A stretch of DNA of 64,000 nucleotides from Seonamhaeicola aphaedonensis (GCF_003386195.1 NZ_QRDX01000008.1:98741-162740), one strand, 5' to 3'; shown: positions 9,121 to 17,806, numbered from the stretch's first letter. Program-made: numbers and translations. The notes: generated by a model not told the origin, from the letters alone.

Positions 9121-10275
9121 ATGGCTGGCATTTACATACATATTCCTTTTTGCAAACAGGCCTGTCATTATTGCGATTTTCATTTTTCTACATCATTTAA
9201 AAAGAAAGATGATTTAGTGCAGTCTTTGATTAGGGAGATTGAATTAAGAAAAGGCGAGCTACAAGGAAAAACCGTTGAAACCATTTATTTTGGTGGTGGT
9301 ACACCATCTCTACTTTCAAATGACGAATTAATGCTGATTATTGAGGCTGTTTACAAGAATTTCAAAGTTATTCAAAGTCCTGAAATCACTTTAGAAGCTA
9401 ATCCGGATGACTTAACAGCTGATCGACTAAACAATTTAACTTCTACACCGGTAAATCGTTTAAGTATTGGTGTTCAGTCGTTTTTCGATGAAGATTTAAA
9501 AATGATGAATAGAGCGCATTCATCAAAAGAAGCCAAAGCGTGTTTGTCCTTAGCAACGCGTTATTATGATAATATTACAATCGATTTAATTTACGGAATC
9601 CCCAATATGTCCTTAGAAAAATGGAATCAAAATTTAGAAATAACTTTTGATTTTGGAATCAATCATATTTCAAGTTATGCACTTACTGTAGAACCCAAAA
9701 CAGCTCTAGACAGTTTCATCAAACAAGGAAAATACCCATCACTTGATGAAACGCTTGCGTTACAGCATTTTAATCATTTGGTTGAAATAACACTAAACAA
9801 AGGTTTTGTTCAATATGAAATTTCAAACTTTGGGAAGCCTAATTATTTTTCAAAACACAATACCAGTTACTGGCAAGGAACTTGGTATTTGGGAATTGGT
9901 CCTTCGGCACATTCCTTTATGGCTAATCAGCGAAGTTGGAATGTAGCAAACAATACCAAATATATCAAAGCAATTCAAAATAACGAGTTGCCAAAAACCG
10001 TTGAAATCCTATCAAAAAAAAATTGGTTCAATGAGTATCTCATGACCGGTTTACGAACCATTTGGGGCGTTTCTCTAGATAAGGTTAAAACAGATTTTGG
10101 GGATGAATATTATAAATATTTAAAAAGTACTTCAGAAAAATACATTGAGCAAGGTTTGCTTGCTGTCACTTCGAGTGATTTTGATAGTAGTCAAAATTGC
10201 ATCGAGAAGTTAGTAACAACCGTAAAGGGTAAGTTTTTGGTTGATGGCATTGCTTCAGATTTATTTATGATTTAA
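9121..10275 (+). CDS. hemW: HemW-type radical SAM haem chaperone
   Basis: This 384-residue radical SAM protein carries the cluster motif CxxxCxxC at Cys11, Cys15 and Cys18 (CKQACHYCDF). The residue after the third Cys is not followed by the fourth Cys of true HemN, which marks it as HemW rather than coproporphyrinogen III dehydrogenase. GGGTPSLL (SAM-binding) and the HemN C-terminal domain (YLMTGLRTIWGVS) are also present. HemW binds haem and is thought to deliver it to respiratory proteins. The gene starts 17 bases after ruvC. Confidence 0.93.
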   Translation: MAGIYIHIPFCKQACHYCDFHFSTSFKKKDDLVQSLIREIELRKGELQGKTVETIYFGGGTPSLLSNDELMLIIEAVYKNFKVIQSPEITLEANPDDLTADRLNNLTSTPVNRLSIGVQSFFDEDLKMMNRAHSSKEAKACLSLATRYYDNITIDLIYGIPNMSLEKWNQNLEITFDFGINHISSYALTVEPKTALDSFIKQGKYPSLDETLALQHFNHLVEITLNKGFVQYEISNFGKPNYFSKHNTSYWQGTWYLGIGPSAHSFMANQRSWNVANNTKYIKAIQNNELPKTVEILSKKNWFNEYLMTGLRTIWGVSLDKVKTDFGDEYYKYLKSTSEKYIEQGLLAVTSSDFDSSQNCIEKLVTTVKGKFLVDGIASDLFMI

Positions 10276-10287
10276 GTATATTTGAGA

Positions 10288-11037
10288 ATGATCGCAACTA
10301 TACAATACAATTCAAGAAAAATTCAAATAGACGTATCTAAGCCTATAGATATTTCCATAGCCATAGATATGTCTAAACCAAATATCAATGCTTGGTATGT
10401 TGATGATCCAAAGATTTTAACTGAAAAAATTGATGATCAAATCATTAAGGTCTCAGAAGGGGCTGCGGTTAATTTTAATAGTATTCATTTCAATCCGCAT
10501 GCACATATTACACATACAGAATGTGTTGGGCATATAACCAGCAAAGTACATTCTGTAAACAAAAACATGAAGCATTATTTTTTTGTTGCAGAGGTAGTTA
10601 CTGTTGCCCCAGAGAAAAAAGGAAGTGACTTTGTGATTTCTGTTAAGCAGTTAAAAACAGCTTTAAGAAATAAAAAGAGAGATGCCATTGTTATTAGAAC
10701 ACTCCCTAATTTACCGGAAAAAAAGAGTAAGCAATACGCTAATACCAATCCACCATATTTGTTAGAAGAAGCGGCCGAATATTTAAAAGAAAAAGGCATA
10801 AAACATTTACTAATAGATTTACCATCTGTTGATAAGGAAAAAGATGACGGTGAACTGCTGGCTCATAATGCGTTTTGGAACACTTCTGGAGATGCTAGAA
10901 TGGATGCTACCATAACTGAATTTATATATGTACCTAATTCTATTGAGGATGGAGAATATTTACTTAATCTCATGATAGCACCTTTTGAAAATGATGCTAC
11001 CCCAAGTAAACCTATTTTGTATAAAATAATTGAATAG
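10288..11037 (+). CDS. Cyclase/kynurenine-formamidase-like metal hydrolase
   Basis: This 249-residue protein belongs to the cyclase family that includes bacterial kynurenine formamidase (KynB). The usual metal site is HxGTHxDxPxH. Here the equivalent segment is HAHITHTECVGH, still rich in His but with Ile for Gly, Glu for Asp and Val for Pro. Later parts fit the fold (AIVIRTLPN, LIDLPSVD). No kynurenine-pathway gene is nearby, so the substrate is uncertain. An in-frame TTG lies six bases upstream of the ATG chosen. The next gene starts one base after its stop. Confidence 0.75.
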   Translation: MIATIQYNSRKIQIDVSKPIDISIAIDMSKPNINAWYVDDPKILTEKIDDQIIKVSEGAAVNFNSIHFNPHAHITHTECVGHITSKVHSVNKNMKHYFFVAEVVTVAPEKKGSDFVISVKQLKTALRNKKRDAIVIRTLPNLPEKKSKQYANTNPPYLLEEAAEYLKEKGIKHLLIDLPSVDKEKDDGELLAHNAFWNTSGDARMDATITEFIYVPNSIEDGEYLLNLMIAPFENDATPSKPILYKIIE

Positions 11038-11038
11038 C

Positions 11039-11647
11039 ATGGAAACACTTTTGGCCATTATCATAAGTATTTTAATTACTTTAGCAACTGTCACTCTTTT
11101 TAAGGCTATTAGAAAAAAGCAGCTAGTTAATAGGCAATCAGTTATTCTTTTAGATAAGATAAAAAAGGTTTGTAAGTTTATTACTGTTGAAGGCGATTTT
11201 GCCGAAATTTACCATTATGAAGATGTAAAACAGAAGTTTTTAAAACTTATTTCTAGTAAGAAAAAAGCTTTGGTTGTAATTAACGCTAAAGCTCATGTGG
11301 GTTATGACTTGTCTAAAATACAATTAACCTCAGATACTACCCAAAAAACTATAATATTAGAACATTTTCCGCAGCCAGAAGTTTTGTCAATAGAGACCAA
11401 CTTGAATTATTACGATAAGTCTGACGGACTTTTTAATAAGTTTGAAGCCACCGATTTAACCGATTTACACCAAGAAGCAAAACAGCATATTCAGGAAAAA
11501 ATTCCTAAGAGTGGACTCATTCAAATTGCCCAGGGAGAAGCCAGAGAAACTATTCAATTAATAGAAGCTATAGTTGAAACCATTGGCTGGCGTTTAGATT
11601 ATTCGGCATTAAAAATTGAAGATAAAAATCAAAAGCAGCTTCAATGA
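11039..11647 (+). CDS. DUF4230 membrane-anchored protein
   Basis: This 202-residue protein has one N-terminal membrane segment (residues 2-20) and a DUF4230 domain. Recognisable segments are CKFITVEGDFAEIY, KKALVVINAKAHVGYDL and the beta-rich DTTQKTIILEHFPQPEVLSIE, followed by a helical tail. The family is widespread in Bacteroidota and has no known function. The ATG at 11039 follows the upstream stop codon by one base, and the gene's TGA overlaps the next ATG (ATGA), so it is translationally coupled on both sides. Confidence 0.85.
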   Translation: METLLAIIISILITLATVTLFKAIRKKQLVNRQSVILLDKIKKVCKFITVEGDFAEIYHYEDVKQKFLKLISSKKKALVVINAKAHVGYDLSKIQLTSDTTQKTIILEHFPQPEVLSIETNLNYYDKSDGLFNKFEATDLTDLHQEAKQHIQEKIPKSGLIQIAQGEARETIQLIEAIVETIGWRLDYSALKIEDKNQKQLQ

Positions 11648-12012
11648 ATATAGAACAGATACGTGCTTATTGTTTGAATAAAAGGGGGGCAACAGAAGAT
11701 TTTCCATTTGACGAAGATACACTGGTGTTTAAGGTTCTTGGAAAAATGTTTGCTTTGATTTCGTTTAAATGGTGGGAAAGTGGCGAAGCAGCTATTAATG
11801 TAAAGTGTGACCCAGATTATGCACAAGAATTGAGGACTGAGTATAATAGTATTCGACCGGGCTATCATATGAATAAAAAACATTGGAATACGCTACACCT
11901 TTATGAAGGAGAGTTAAATACAAAATTCATTTTAAAACTCATAGATCATTCATATGATATGGTAGTAAAAGGGATGACTAAAAAGATGCGTGACACGCTA
12001 TTGGACCTATAA
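11644..12012 (+). CDS. MmcQ/YjbR family protein
   Basis: This 122-residue protein has the standard length and motifs of the MmcQ/YjbR (DUF419) family: the N-terminal IRAYCLNKRGATEDFPFDEDTLVFKV, the central KMFALI and INVKCDPDYA segments, and PGYHMNKKHWNT near the C-terminus. The fold is called CyaY-like and DNA-binding in databases, but the role is unclear. It overlaps the DUF4230 gene by four bases and is probably the last gene of the ruvC operon. Confidence 0.9.
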   Translation: MNIEQIRAYCLNKRGATEDFPFDEDTLVFKVLGKMFALISFKWWESGEAAINVKCDPDYAQELRTEYNSIRPGYHMNKKHWNTLHLYEGELNTKFILKLIDHSYDMVVKGMTKKMRDTLLDL

Positions 12013-12188
12013 ATTTTTGAAAATCAATAAATTCTCCTTTTTTATTGTATATTTATATTCCTTCTTTCCCCAAAAAAGGTTAATTGTTAGCACAAAGGTT
12101 TTCCCAAATCTTATTTTATTTCTGCCCCAGAATCTAACAAATTAGTGTTTATTTAAATTTATATACTAACCTTTTAATTGTACAAATT

Positions 12189-12989
12189 ATGAAAACAACC
12201 AATCATTTTTTATCAGCATTATTCGTGTTTCTTTTGGCATTTAGTACCTCAACTATTTTTGCTCAAGATGAAGAAGTTAATGAGCCCAAGTATCTCACAG
12301 CAACTACCATGTACTGGAATAAAAATTATGAGGGTTCTCCCGAGGAATGGCGGGCCACTGAGAAAGAGTATATGGAGAAAGTAACCAGTAAAAATGAACA
12401 TATTATGTGGTCAGGTTATTTTACCCATCTTTTTACAGAAAATAGTAATGAGGTTATTTATGTACAGAACTATCCAAGTTGGGAAGCCATAGAAAAAGCA
12501 ACGGCTAGAAATGCAGAGTTAGAAAAAGAAGCATGGCCAGATGAGGAAGAAAGAAAAGCATTCCTGGACAAAATGAATTCGGCTTATTCTATTTATCATT
12601 CAGATGAAATTCACGCTATCATTCCAGGAGCTAAATACTTAGAGGGAGGTATGCAAAAGGATATGATTATGTATTTAAGAGTAAATAAAATGGCCTATCC
12701 AGAAGATGGTTCATTTGACGAGTTTAGTGCTTTCATGAAGAAATTAAGAGAAGAAGTAATCTATAAGAATGAGTTTATTAAAGGGTATTACCCTTCAAGG
12801 CATGCTTGGGGTAATGATAAACGAGATATGACTGAAGCCGTTCTTTTAGATTCAATGGCAGATTTAGATAAAATGTTTAATAGAAACCAAGAATTAATGA
12901 AGGAAGCTTTTACTGAGGAAGAGGGTAAGGCATTTGGAAAGTATTATAAGGGTCATGGAGACTATTTATACACAGCCATAAAATTGTAA
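12189..12989 (+). CDS. Secreted protein with an internally duplicated domain
   Basis: This 266-residue protein has a signal peptide ending near IFAQ (residue 25). The mature part is two copies of the same domain. The first copy includes SWEAIEKATARNAELEKEAW and EEERKAFLDKMNSAY. The second includes DLDKMFNRNQELMKEAF and EEGKAFGKYYKGH, and the preceding segments also align (YMEKVTSKNEHIMWSGYF with MKKLREEVIYKNEFIKGYY). The pattern suggests a duplicated dimeric alpha-beta-barrel-like fold, but I do not recognise a named family. It appears to be a single gene with its own terminator. Confidence 0.75.
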   Translation: MKTTNHFLSALFVFLLAFSTSTIFAQDEEVNEPKYLTATTMYWNKNYEGSPEEWRATEKEYMEKVTSKNEHIMWSGYFTHLFTENSNEVIYVQNYPSWEAIEKATARNAELEKEAWPDEEERKAFLDKMNSAYSIYHSDEIHAIIPGAKYLEGGMQKDMIMYLRVNKMAYPEDGSFDEFSAFMKKLREEVIYKNEFIKGYYPSRHAWGNDKRDMTEAVLLDSMADLDKMFNRNQELMKEAFTEEEGKAFGKYYKGHGDYLYTAIKL

Positions 12990-13010
12990 ATTACTATAGT
13001 TGATAGGAAA

Positions 13011-13036
13011 GGGTGCTATATAGCACCCTTTTTTTT
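13011..13036 (+). terminator. Rho-independent terminator of the 12189 gene
   Basis: An 18-base perfect palindrome (GGGTGCTAT/ATAGCACCC, 13011-13028) is followed directly by eight Ts. It starts 21 bases after the stop codon. Confidence 0.95.
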
Positions 13037-13092
13037 GTGGTCATTTTAGTGGTTGTTTCAAATTAGTGTATTATTGCAAAAAACAAAAAAAC

Positions 13093-13671
13093 ATGAGTGT
13101 ATTCCAAACCCTAAAAGAAAGAAGTAATAATACATGCGAACTGTGTGGTTCTGTTCAAAATTTAGAGCAATATACTATCCCGCCGGCTTTAAATGAAAAT
13201 GTAGATAATGATATATTGGTTTGTAAGGTCTGTAAAAATCAAATTAATGGCGATGAAGAAATGAATCCCAATCATTGGCGCTGTTTGAACGATAGTATGT
13301 GGAGCGAGCATGTTGCAGTACAAATCATGGCTTGGAGAATGCTTCAAAGGTTGAAAGGAGAAGGGTGGCCCAAAGATCTTTTGGATATGATGTATTTATC
13401 AGATGAAGCCTTGTCTCTAGCAAGGGCTACAGGTGAAGATAAAGACCCTAGCGAAAAAATTATCCATAGAGATTCTAATGGGGTTGAATTAAAAGTAGGC
13501 GATTCCGTAGTATTAATAAAAGATTTGAAAGTAAAAGGTTCTAGTATGGTGGCTAAACAAGGTACCGCTGTTAGAAATATTAGGCTAGACCATGAAAACG
13601 CAAAATATATAGAGGGTAAAGTAGGTGCGCAACACATGGTTATTGTCACAGACTTTGTAAAGAAAATTTAA
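13093..13671 (+). CDS. PhnA-domain zinc-ribbon protein
   Basis: This 192-residue protein has two parts. The N-terminal part is a zinc-ribbon-like region with Cys pairs (CELCGS and CKVCKNQ) plus a helical segment (NHWRCLNDSMW, AVQIMAWRML). The C-terminal PhnA domain is recognised by RDSNGVELKVGDSVVLIKDLKVKGSS and KQGTAVRNIRL. Despite the name, the domain is not tied to phosphonate breakdown by experiment, and no phn genes are near. An in-frame TTG start nine codons upstream is possible, but the ATG at 13093 gives the usual MSVFQTLKERS start. Confidence 0.87.
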   Translation: MSVFQTLKERSNNTCELCGSVQNLEQYTIPPALNENVDNDILVCKVCKNQINGDEEMNPNHWRCLNDSMWSEHVAVQIMAWRMLQRLKGEGWPKDLLDMMYLSDEALSLARATGEDKDPSEKIIHRDSNGVELKVGDSVVLIKDLKVKGSSMVAKQGTAVRNIRLDHENAKYIEGKVGAQHMVIVTDFVKKI

Positions 13672-13820
13672 GGATTTTCATCATTATTTTTATCTTTTTT
13701 AAACCAATTAATACTAAAGGGTAGTAATAAAAAAACAAAAAAATAGCGCCCAGTCAGTATGCCAAAAACAGTTATTATCAATGATATTATAAATATTATG
13801 TATAAATACTCTTTTTTCAT
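13668..13820 (-). CDS. Small membrane protein, 50 residues
   Basis: A short minus-strand frame starts with ATG at 13820-13818 and ends with TAA at 13670-13668, overlapping the end of the PhnA-domain gene by four bases. The product begins MKKEYLYIIFIISLIITVFG, continues with a second hydrophobic stretch (RYFFVFLLLPFS), and ends with a very polar tail (WFKKDKNNDENP). A charged start, two hydrophobic helices and a charged C-terminus are what a real small membrane protein looks like. The rest of the 435-base gap has no such frame. The function is unknown and expression is unproven. Confidence 0.6.
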   Translation of the reverse strand: MKKEYLYIIFIISLIITVFGILTGRYFFVFLLLPFSINWFKKDKNNDENP

Positions 13821-14106
13821 AGTGACAAAGTAAGTTGAAATACTGTTTTTTTAAAATAGATATACCTGATAAAAATCTAAGCTTATCTCAATGAGAAAAG
13901 TTAATTTATAGATTAAATAAAAAATCAGCCATACTTTTCCTAGAATAGATAATATTAGTCTCTAGGGTTAGTAAAGAGAGGGTTCTTAAAGAGTTAAATC
14001 TATTGCTCAGTTCAATCAATTAGTAGTTACTGGAAATATTATCTGTTTTTAAGCTGCATGTGTGAAGACTTATGTAATTATTTTAAAAGTTAATTTACAG
14101 CTTAAA
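13821..14106. other. AT-rich non-coding stretch
   Basis: I see no convincing frame, strong hairpin or promoter box between the small membrane-protein gene and the end of the DUF4407 gene. It lies upstream of the first and downstream of the second, both on the minus strand. Confidence 0.5.
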
Positions 14107-15207
14107 CTATAACACATTTTTTTGATTTTTAAAGAAAATATCTGCTTGTAACTGCATGAGATCTCTGGCTTTGTTGCGTTTGTAATGGTAAAGTTCATCT
14201 TCTTGTTCTATATCGGTATAAATTCTATCGTTAATGACGTAATCAGTTTTTAGTTGGAGCGCTCTTTGATTTTTATTTTGAGAAACAATAGTTTTAATGG
14301 CAGTTTCTAGGTCTTCTAGTCTAAGCTCATATGCGCCTTTTGGTGACAACAGTTTTGCTAAAATTGGTGATGTTTCAATTGCTAAGAATAATAGGAATAT
14401 AAAAAATGAAGGCAGCCATGGTAAGGTTTCTAAAGCGTTTACTCGTGCCATTAAACCATCAAAATTATTAATTATTGGTTGTGAATTTAATATTTGATTG
14501 TCGAAGTTTAATTTAAGTTGAGCAATTTGTGCTTCGGCATTATTTATCTTTTCTTTATTTTCGGTTTTTAGTGCTTTTAATTCTGCTAAAAGTGCATCGT
14601 GTTTTTCCCGTTTCTCTTTATAAACAGGTCCTTTTCCAACTAGTTTTGTCCCTGCTGTTCCTTCAGCTTCAGCAATATAAGTATTATATAGCTGGTTTAC
14701 TTCGGTTTCTTTGGTGTTTATTTGTTGGTGTAAAAATTCTATATCATTGTTTAATGCCTCTATTGAAGGTGTATATTGTTCTGCAATTTGGTTTTTATTG
14801 TTGAGGGTTAATTGGTTTTTTTGCGCTAACAACACCTGATTTATTTCTTTTTCAAATATTTTTAACTCCAAGGGTTTAGCAATGACCACTGCTATAATGA
14901 TAGCAAGCAATATTCTAGGTGTAGCTTGAATGAATTCGTCAACCATATTCCCAGTTTTTTTTATAGTTGAAACTATATATCGGTCCAGATTAAAGATGAG
15001 TAATCCCCAGATTAATCCAAAAGAAATAGCCGTAAGAAGATTATCGAAAACCGTAAAAAGTGCATAACTAGCAGCTATAAAAGCCATTAACGCCGTAAAA
15101 AAAACGGTAGCACCAATACCAGCATATTTATTTTGTTCGCCTTTAGAGCATTGATTTAATATATCCGTATCAGCCCCGGAGCAAATAATAAAGAATTGCT
15201 TTAACAT
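14107..15207 (-). CDS. DUF4407 membrane protein
   Basis: This 366-residue protein matches the DUF4407 layout. The N-terminal cytoplasmic LKQFFIICSGAD precedes two pairs of membrane segments (about residues 30-80 and 95-115). A long periplasmic coiled coil (about residues 120-245, rich in Glu, Lys, Asn and Gln) follows, then another membrane helix (PWLPSFFIFLLFLAIE) and a cytoplasmic tail. The signature FNLDRYIVSTIKKTG is present. The family's role is unknown; the size of the coiled coil suggests a structural or scaffold job in the envelope. Confidence 0.85.
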   Translation of the reverse strand: MLKQFFIICSGADTDILNQCSKGEQNKYAGIGATVFFTALMAFIAASYALFTVFDNLLTAISFGLIWGLLIFNLDRYIVSTIKKTGNMVDEFIQATPRILLAIIIAVVIAKPLELKIFEKEINQVLLAQKNQLTLNNKNQIAEQYTPSIEALNNDIEFLHQQINTKETEVNQLYNTYIAEAEGTAGTKLVGKGPVYKEKREKHDALLAELKALKTENKEKINNAEAQIAQLKLNFDNQILNSQPIINNFDGLMARVNALETLPWLPSFFIFLLFLAIETSPILAKLLSPKGAYELRLEDLETAIKTIVSQNKNQRALQLKTDYVINDRIYTDIEQEDELYHYKRNKARDLMQLQADIFFKNQKNVL

Positions 15208-15281
15208 GATTTGATTGTCTTTTGATTGATTGACTATTAGAACGTTAAAGCAGATGTTTTGTTACATTTTACACTAAAAAG

Positions 15282-16142
15282 TTAAGTTTTTTTTGACCTG
15301 ATTCCCTCAATTACAACGGTTGTCATAATAAGAGTACCACCAATAAAAGTATTAAGTGTGGGGACTTCATTAAGGAAAATAAATGCAATGACAATCCCAC
15401 AAATAGGTTGAGCACTTCCTATAATGCTGGCAGTACTCACCGAAAAATATTTAAGGCTATTTATGAATAGTGAATGCCCAATAGCTGTTGTTACCAATCC
15501 CAGAAGCAATAGGTAAGGGAGTTGCGATTGAATATTATTTGTGTCCATACTAATGAGTACTGGTAATAATGCTAAACTTACTACTAAAGACTGTATCATC
15601 ATAAGCACGGTACCATTATAGGCATGCACATGACGCTTTAATATTAAGTTTCTAATGGCATAACACAATGCTGAAAACACTCCTAAAAGAATACCTTTCA
15701 CATAAGTGCTCTTAAAACTAAATTCAGGCGCTAGAATATAGATGCCTAATAATACCAAAAGAGCCAATAGGATATGAATGGGGTTGAACTTCGATTTTGT
15801 AAATAAAGGTTCTAGTAATGCTGTAATAACAGGAAAGGTAAACATTGAAAGCATTCCAATAGCTACATTAGATAGTTTTAATGCATAAAAGTAACTAATC
15901 CAATGTGCACCTAATAATAAGGCACTTAACAGCAACGAAGGTATATCTCTTTTAGATTTTATTCTAAAATTGAATTTTTTATACCTACAAAAAATATAAA
16001 GAAATAGGGCGGCCAAAGCACTTCTAAACCAGATTATCATGGGCGTTGGGAGTTCAATATATTTACCCAAGGCGCCAGAAGTACTTATAAAAATAGTAGC
16101 TAATGCCAGTAAAAGAAGGTAATTGTTATGGTGGTTTTTCAT
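15282..16142 (-). CDS. EamA/DMT-family transporter
   Basis: This 286-residue inner-membrane protein has ten predicted helices arranged as two EamA repeats, the usual architecture of drug/metabolite exporters. Features include the first-repeat SGALGKYIELPTPMIIWFRSALAALFL and the second-repeat KYFSVSTASIIGSAQPICGIVIAFIFLNE. The substrate cannot be inferred, and neighbouring genes do not help. Confidence 0.88.
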   Translation of the reverse strand: MKNHHNNYLLLLALATIFISTSGALGKYIELPTPMIIWFRSALAALFLYIFCRYKKFNFRIKSKRDIPSLLLSALLLGAHWISYFYALKLSNVAIGMLSMFTFPVITALLEPLFTKSKFNPIHILLALLVLLGIYILAPEFSFKSTYVKGILLGVFSALCYAIRNLILKRHVHAYNGTVLMMIQSLVVSLALLPVLISMDTNNIQSQLPYLLLLGLVTTAIGHSLFINSLKYFSVSTASIIGSAQPICGIVIAFIFLNEVPTLNTFIGGTLIMTTVVIEGIRSKKT

Positions 16143-16181
16143 TAAGCTGGTCTTACTTATAAGTGCAAAAGAGCCTTATTT

Positions 16182-17570
16182 TTATTTCGAGAGTTCTGTG
16201 AAATATTTGTAAAAATAAGGTATCGTTTCTATGCCCATTAGGTAATTCCAAATACCAAAATGCTCGTTTGGAGAATGAATAGCATCACTGTCTAAACCAA
16301 AGCCCATTAAAATAGTTTTACTTTTAAGCTCTTTTTCAAATAATGCAACAATGGGGATGCTGCCACCACTACGTTGGGGAATTGGTAGTTTACCAAAAGT
16401 TTCTAAGTAGGCTTTAGAAGCTGCTTGATAACCTATACTGTTTAAAGGGGTTACATAACCGTTACCACCATGATGTGGTTTTACTTCAACTTTAACACCT
16501 TTGGGAGCAATGCTTTCAAAATGCGATTTAAATAGCTTCGTAATTTCTTCCCAATCTTGATTTGGAACTAAACGCATCGATATTTTAGCATAGGCTTTAC
16601 TTGGAATCACCGTTTTAGCTCCTTCACCAATATACCCACCCCAAATACCATTAACATCTAGTGTTGGTCTAATGGCATTTCTCTCGTTAGTACTGTATCC
16701 TGTTTCTCCGTAAACAGTTTCAATATCTAATGCTTTCTGATAGGCTTCTAAAGAAAAGGGAGCTTTTGCCATTTCTGTGCGTTCTTCTTTTGAGAGTTCT
16801 TCCACCTTATCATAAAACCCAGGAATGGTTATTTGGTTGTTTTCATCATGTAATGACGCAATCATTTTACTCAGAATATTGATAGGGTTAGCAACCGCGC
16901 CGCCGTACAATCCAGAATGTAAATCGCGATTAGGTCCTGTAACCTCAACTTCAACATAACTCAAACCTCTAATCCCTGTAGTGATGGAAGGTGTATCTTT
17001 AGAAATCATTCCAGTATCAGAAATTAAAATTACATCGTTTGTTAACCTTTCTTGGTTTTCTTTTACAAAAGCTTCTAAGTTTTTACTGCCAACCTCTTCT
17101 TCTCCTTCAATCATAAATTTAACATTACAAGGAAGTTGATTTGTTGAAGTCATAAATTCCATAGCTTTTATATGCATAAAAACCTGACCTTTATCATCAG
17201 AAGCTCCTCTTGCAAAAATAGCGCCTTCAGGGTGTGTTTCCGTATTTTTTATAACAGGTTCAAACGGTGGCGAGTTCCATAAATCTAGGGGGTCTGGTGG
17301 TTGTACATCGTAATGACCATAAACCAAAATTGTGGGAAGGTTTTTGTTTAGTATTTTCTCTCCATAAACAATTGGGTAACCCTTGGTTTTACAAATTTCA
17401 ACATGCTCACATCCAGCTTTTTCCAAATTTAATTTTACGGCTTCTGCCGTTTTTAAAACATAGTTTTTATATGAGGAATCTGCACTAATAGATGGTATTT
17501 TTAAAAGTTCAACGAGCTCATCAATAAAGCGTTGTTTGTTTTCTTGGATATAATTTTTAACAGATTTCAT
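16182..17570 (-). CDS. M20-family dipeptidase
   Basis: This 462-residue cytoplasmic zinc peptidase has the M20 core and lid domains. Metal-site motifs are VYGHYDVQPPDP (His and Asp), ARGASDDKGQ (bridging Asp), MIEGEEEVGS (catalytic Glu and ligand) and SDTGM. The lid begins around GLSYVEVEVTGP, and the last metal His is in DAIHSPNEHF. It should cleave dipeptides or short peptides. An in-frame TTG start at 17594 is rejected because a -7 box (TACTTTTG on this strand, 17599-17592) overlaps it. The ATG at 17570 gives the usual MKSVKNYIQ start. Confidence 0.92.
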   Translation of the reverse strand: MKSVKNYIQENKQRFIDELVELLKIPSISADSSYKNYVLKTAEAVKLNLEKAGCEHVEICKTKGYPIVYGEKILNKNLPTILVYGHYDVQPPDPLDLWNSPPFEPVIKNTETHPEGAIFARGASDDKGQVFMHIKAMEFMTSTNQLPCNVKFMIEGEEEVGSKNLEAFVKENQERLTNDVILISDTGMISKDTPSITTGIRGLSYVEVEVTGPNRDLHSGLYGGAVANPINILSKMIASLHDENNQITIPGFYDKVEELSKEERTEMAKAPFSLEAYQKALDIETVYGETGYSTNERNAIRPTLDVNGIWGGYIGEGAKTVIPSKAYAKISMRLVPNQDWEEITKLFKSHFESIAPKGVKVEVKPHHGGNGYVTPLNSIGYQAASKAYLETFGKLPIPQRSGGSIPIVALFEKELKSKTILMGFGLDSDAIHSPNEHFGIWNYLMGIETIPYFYKYFTELSK

Positions 17571-17591
17571 GCTGAAAAGTTTTGTTGTAAT

Positions 17592-17599
17592 CAAAAGTA
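17592..17599 (-). promoter_or_regulatory. -7 box of the M20 dipeptidase gene
   Basis: On the minus strand this reads TACTTTTG, an exact match to TAnnTTTG, 22 bases before the ATG at 17570. It decides the start codon of that gene. No -33 TTG was found at normal spacing. Confidence 0.5.
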
Positions 17600-17629
17600 T
17601 AAAAAAGAATGTTTTTTAAAGGTAGAAGT

Positions 17630-17658
17630 TTGCAATTTAAAACTATTGATTATATTTG
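17630..17658 (+). promoter_or_regulatory. Promoter of tRNA-Leu
   Basis: TTG (17630-17632) and TATATTTG (17651-17658) are separated by 18 bases, a full match to the flavobacterial promoter consensus TTG/TAnnTTTG. The mature tRNA starts 24 bases after the -7 box. A perfect 7-bp palindrome (TCCCGAT/ATCGGGA, 17661-17678) lies between them. Confidence 0.8.
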
Positions 17659-17681
17659 CATCCCGATAATAATCGGGACTA

Positions 17682-17766
17682 GCGGATGTGGTGGAATTGG
17701 TAGACACGCTAGACTTAGGATCTAGTGCCGCGAGGCGTGGGGGTTCGACTCCCTTCATCCGCACCA
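17682..17766 (+). tRNA. tRNA-Leu (anticodon UAG)
   Basis: An 85-base class II tRNA. The acceptor arms GCGGATG and CATCCGC pair fully and CCA is encoded at 17764-17766. The D-arm region contains GGTAGACACG. The anticodon stem CTAGA/TCTAG encloses the loop CTTAGGA, so the anticodon is UAG and reads CUA/CUN leucine codons. A long variable arm (GCCGCGAGGCG) is typical of tRNA-Leu, and the T-loop GTTCGAC is standard. Confidence 0.97.
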
Positions 17767-17779
17767 ATTTTTAGAAAAG

Positions 17780-17806
17780 GCTTCTCAAATATGAGAAGCT
17801 TTTTTT
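17780..17806 (+). terminator. Terminator of tRNA-Leu
   Basis: GCTTCTCA (17780-17787) and TGAGAAGC (17792-17799) form an 8-bp stem with loop AATA, followed by seven Ts. It begins 13 bases after the CCA end. Confidence 0.95.

Noticed and set aside
13344..13649. Minus-strand 101-codon frame inside the PhnA-domain gene
   Set aside because: It is opposite a well-supported gene with recognised motifs.
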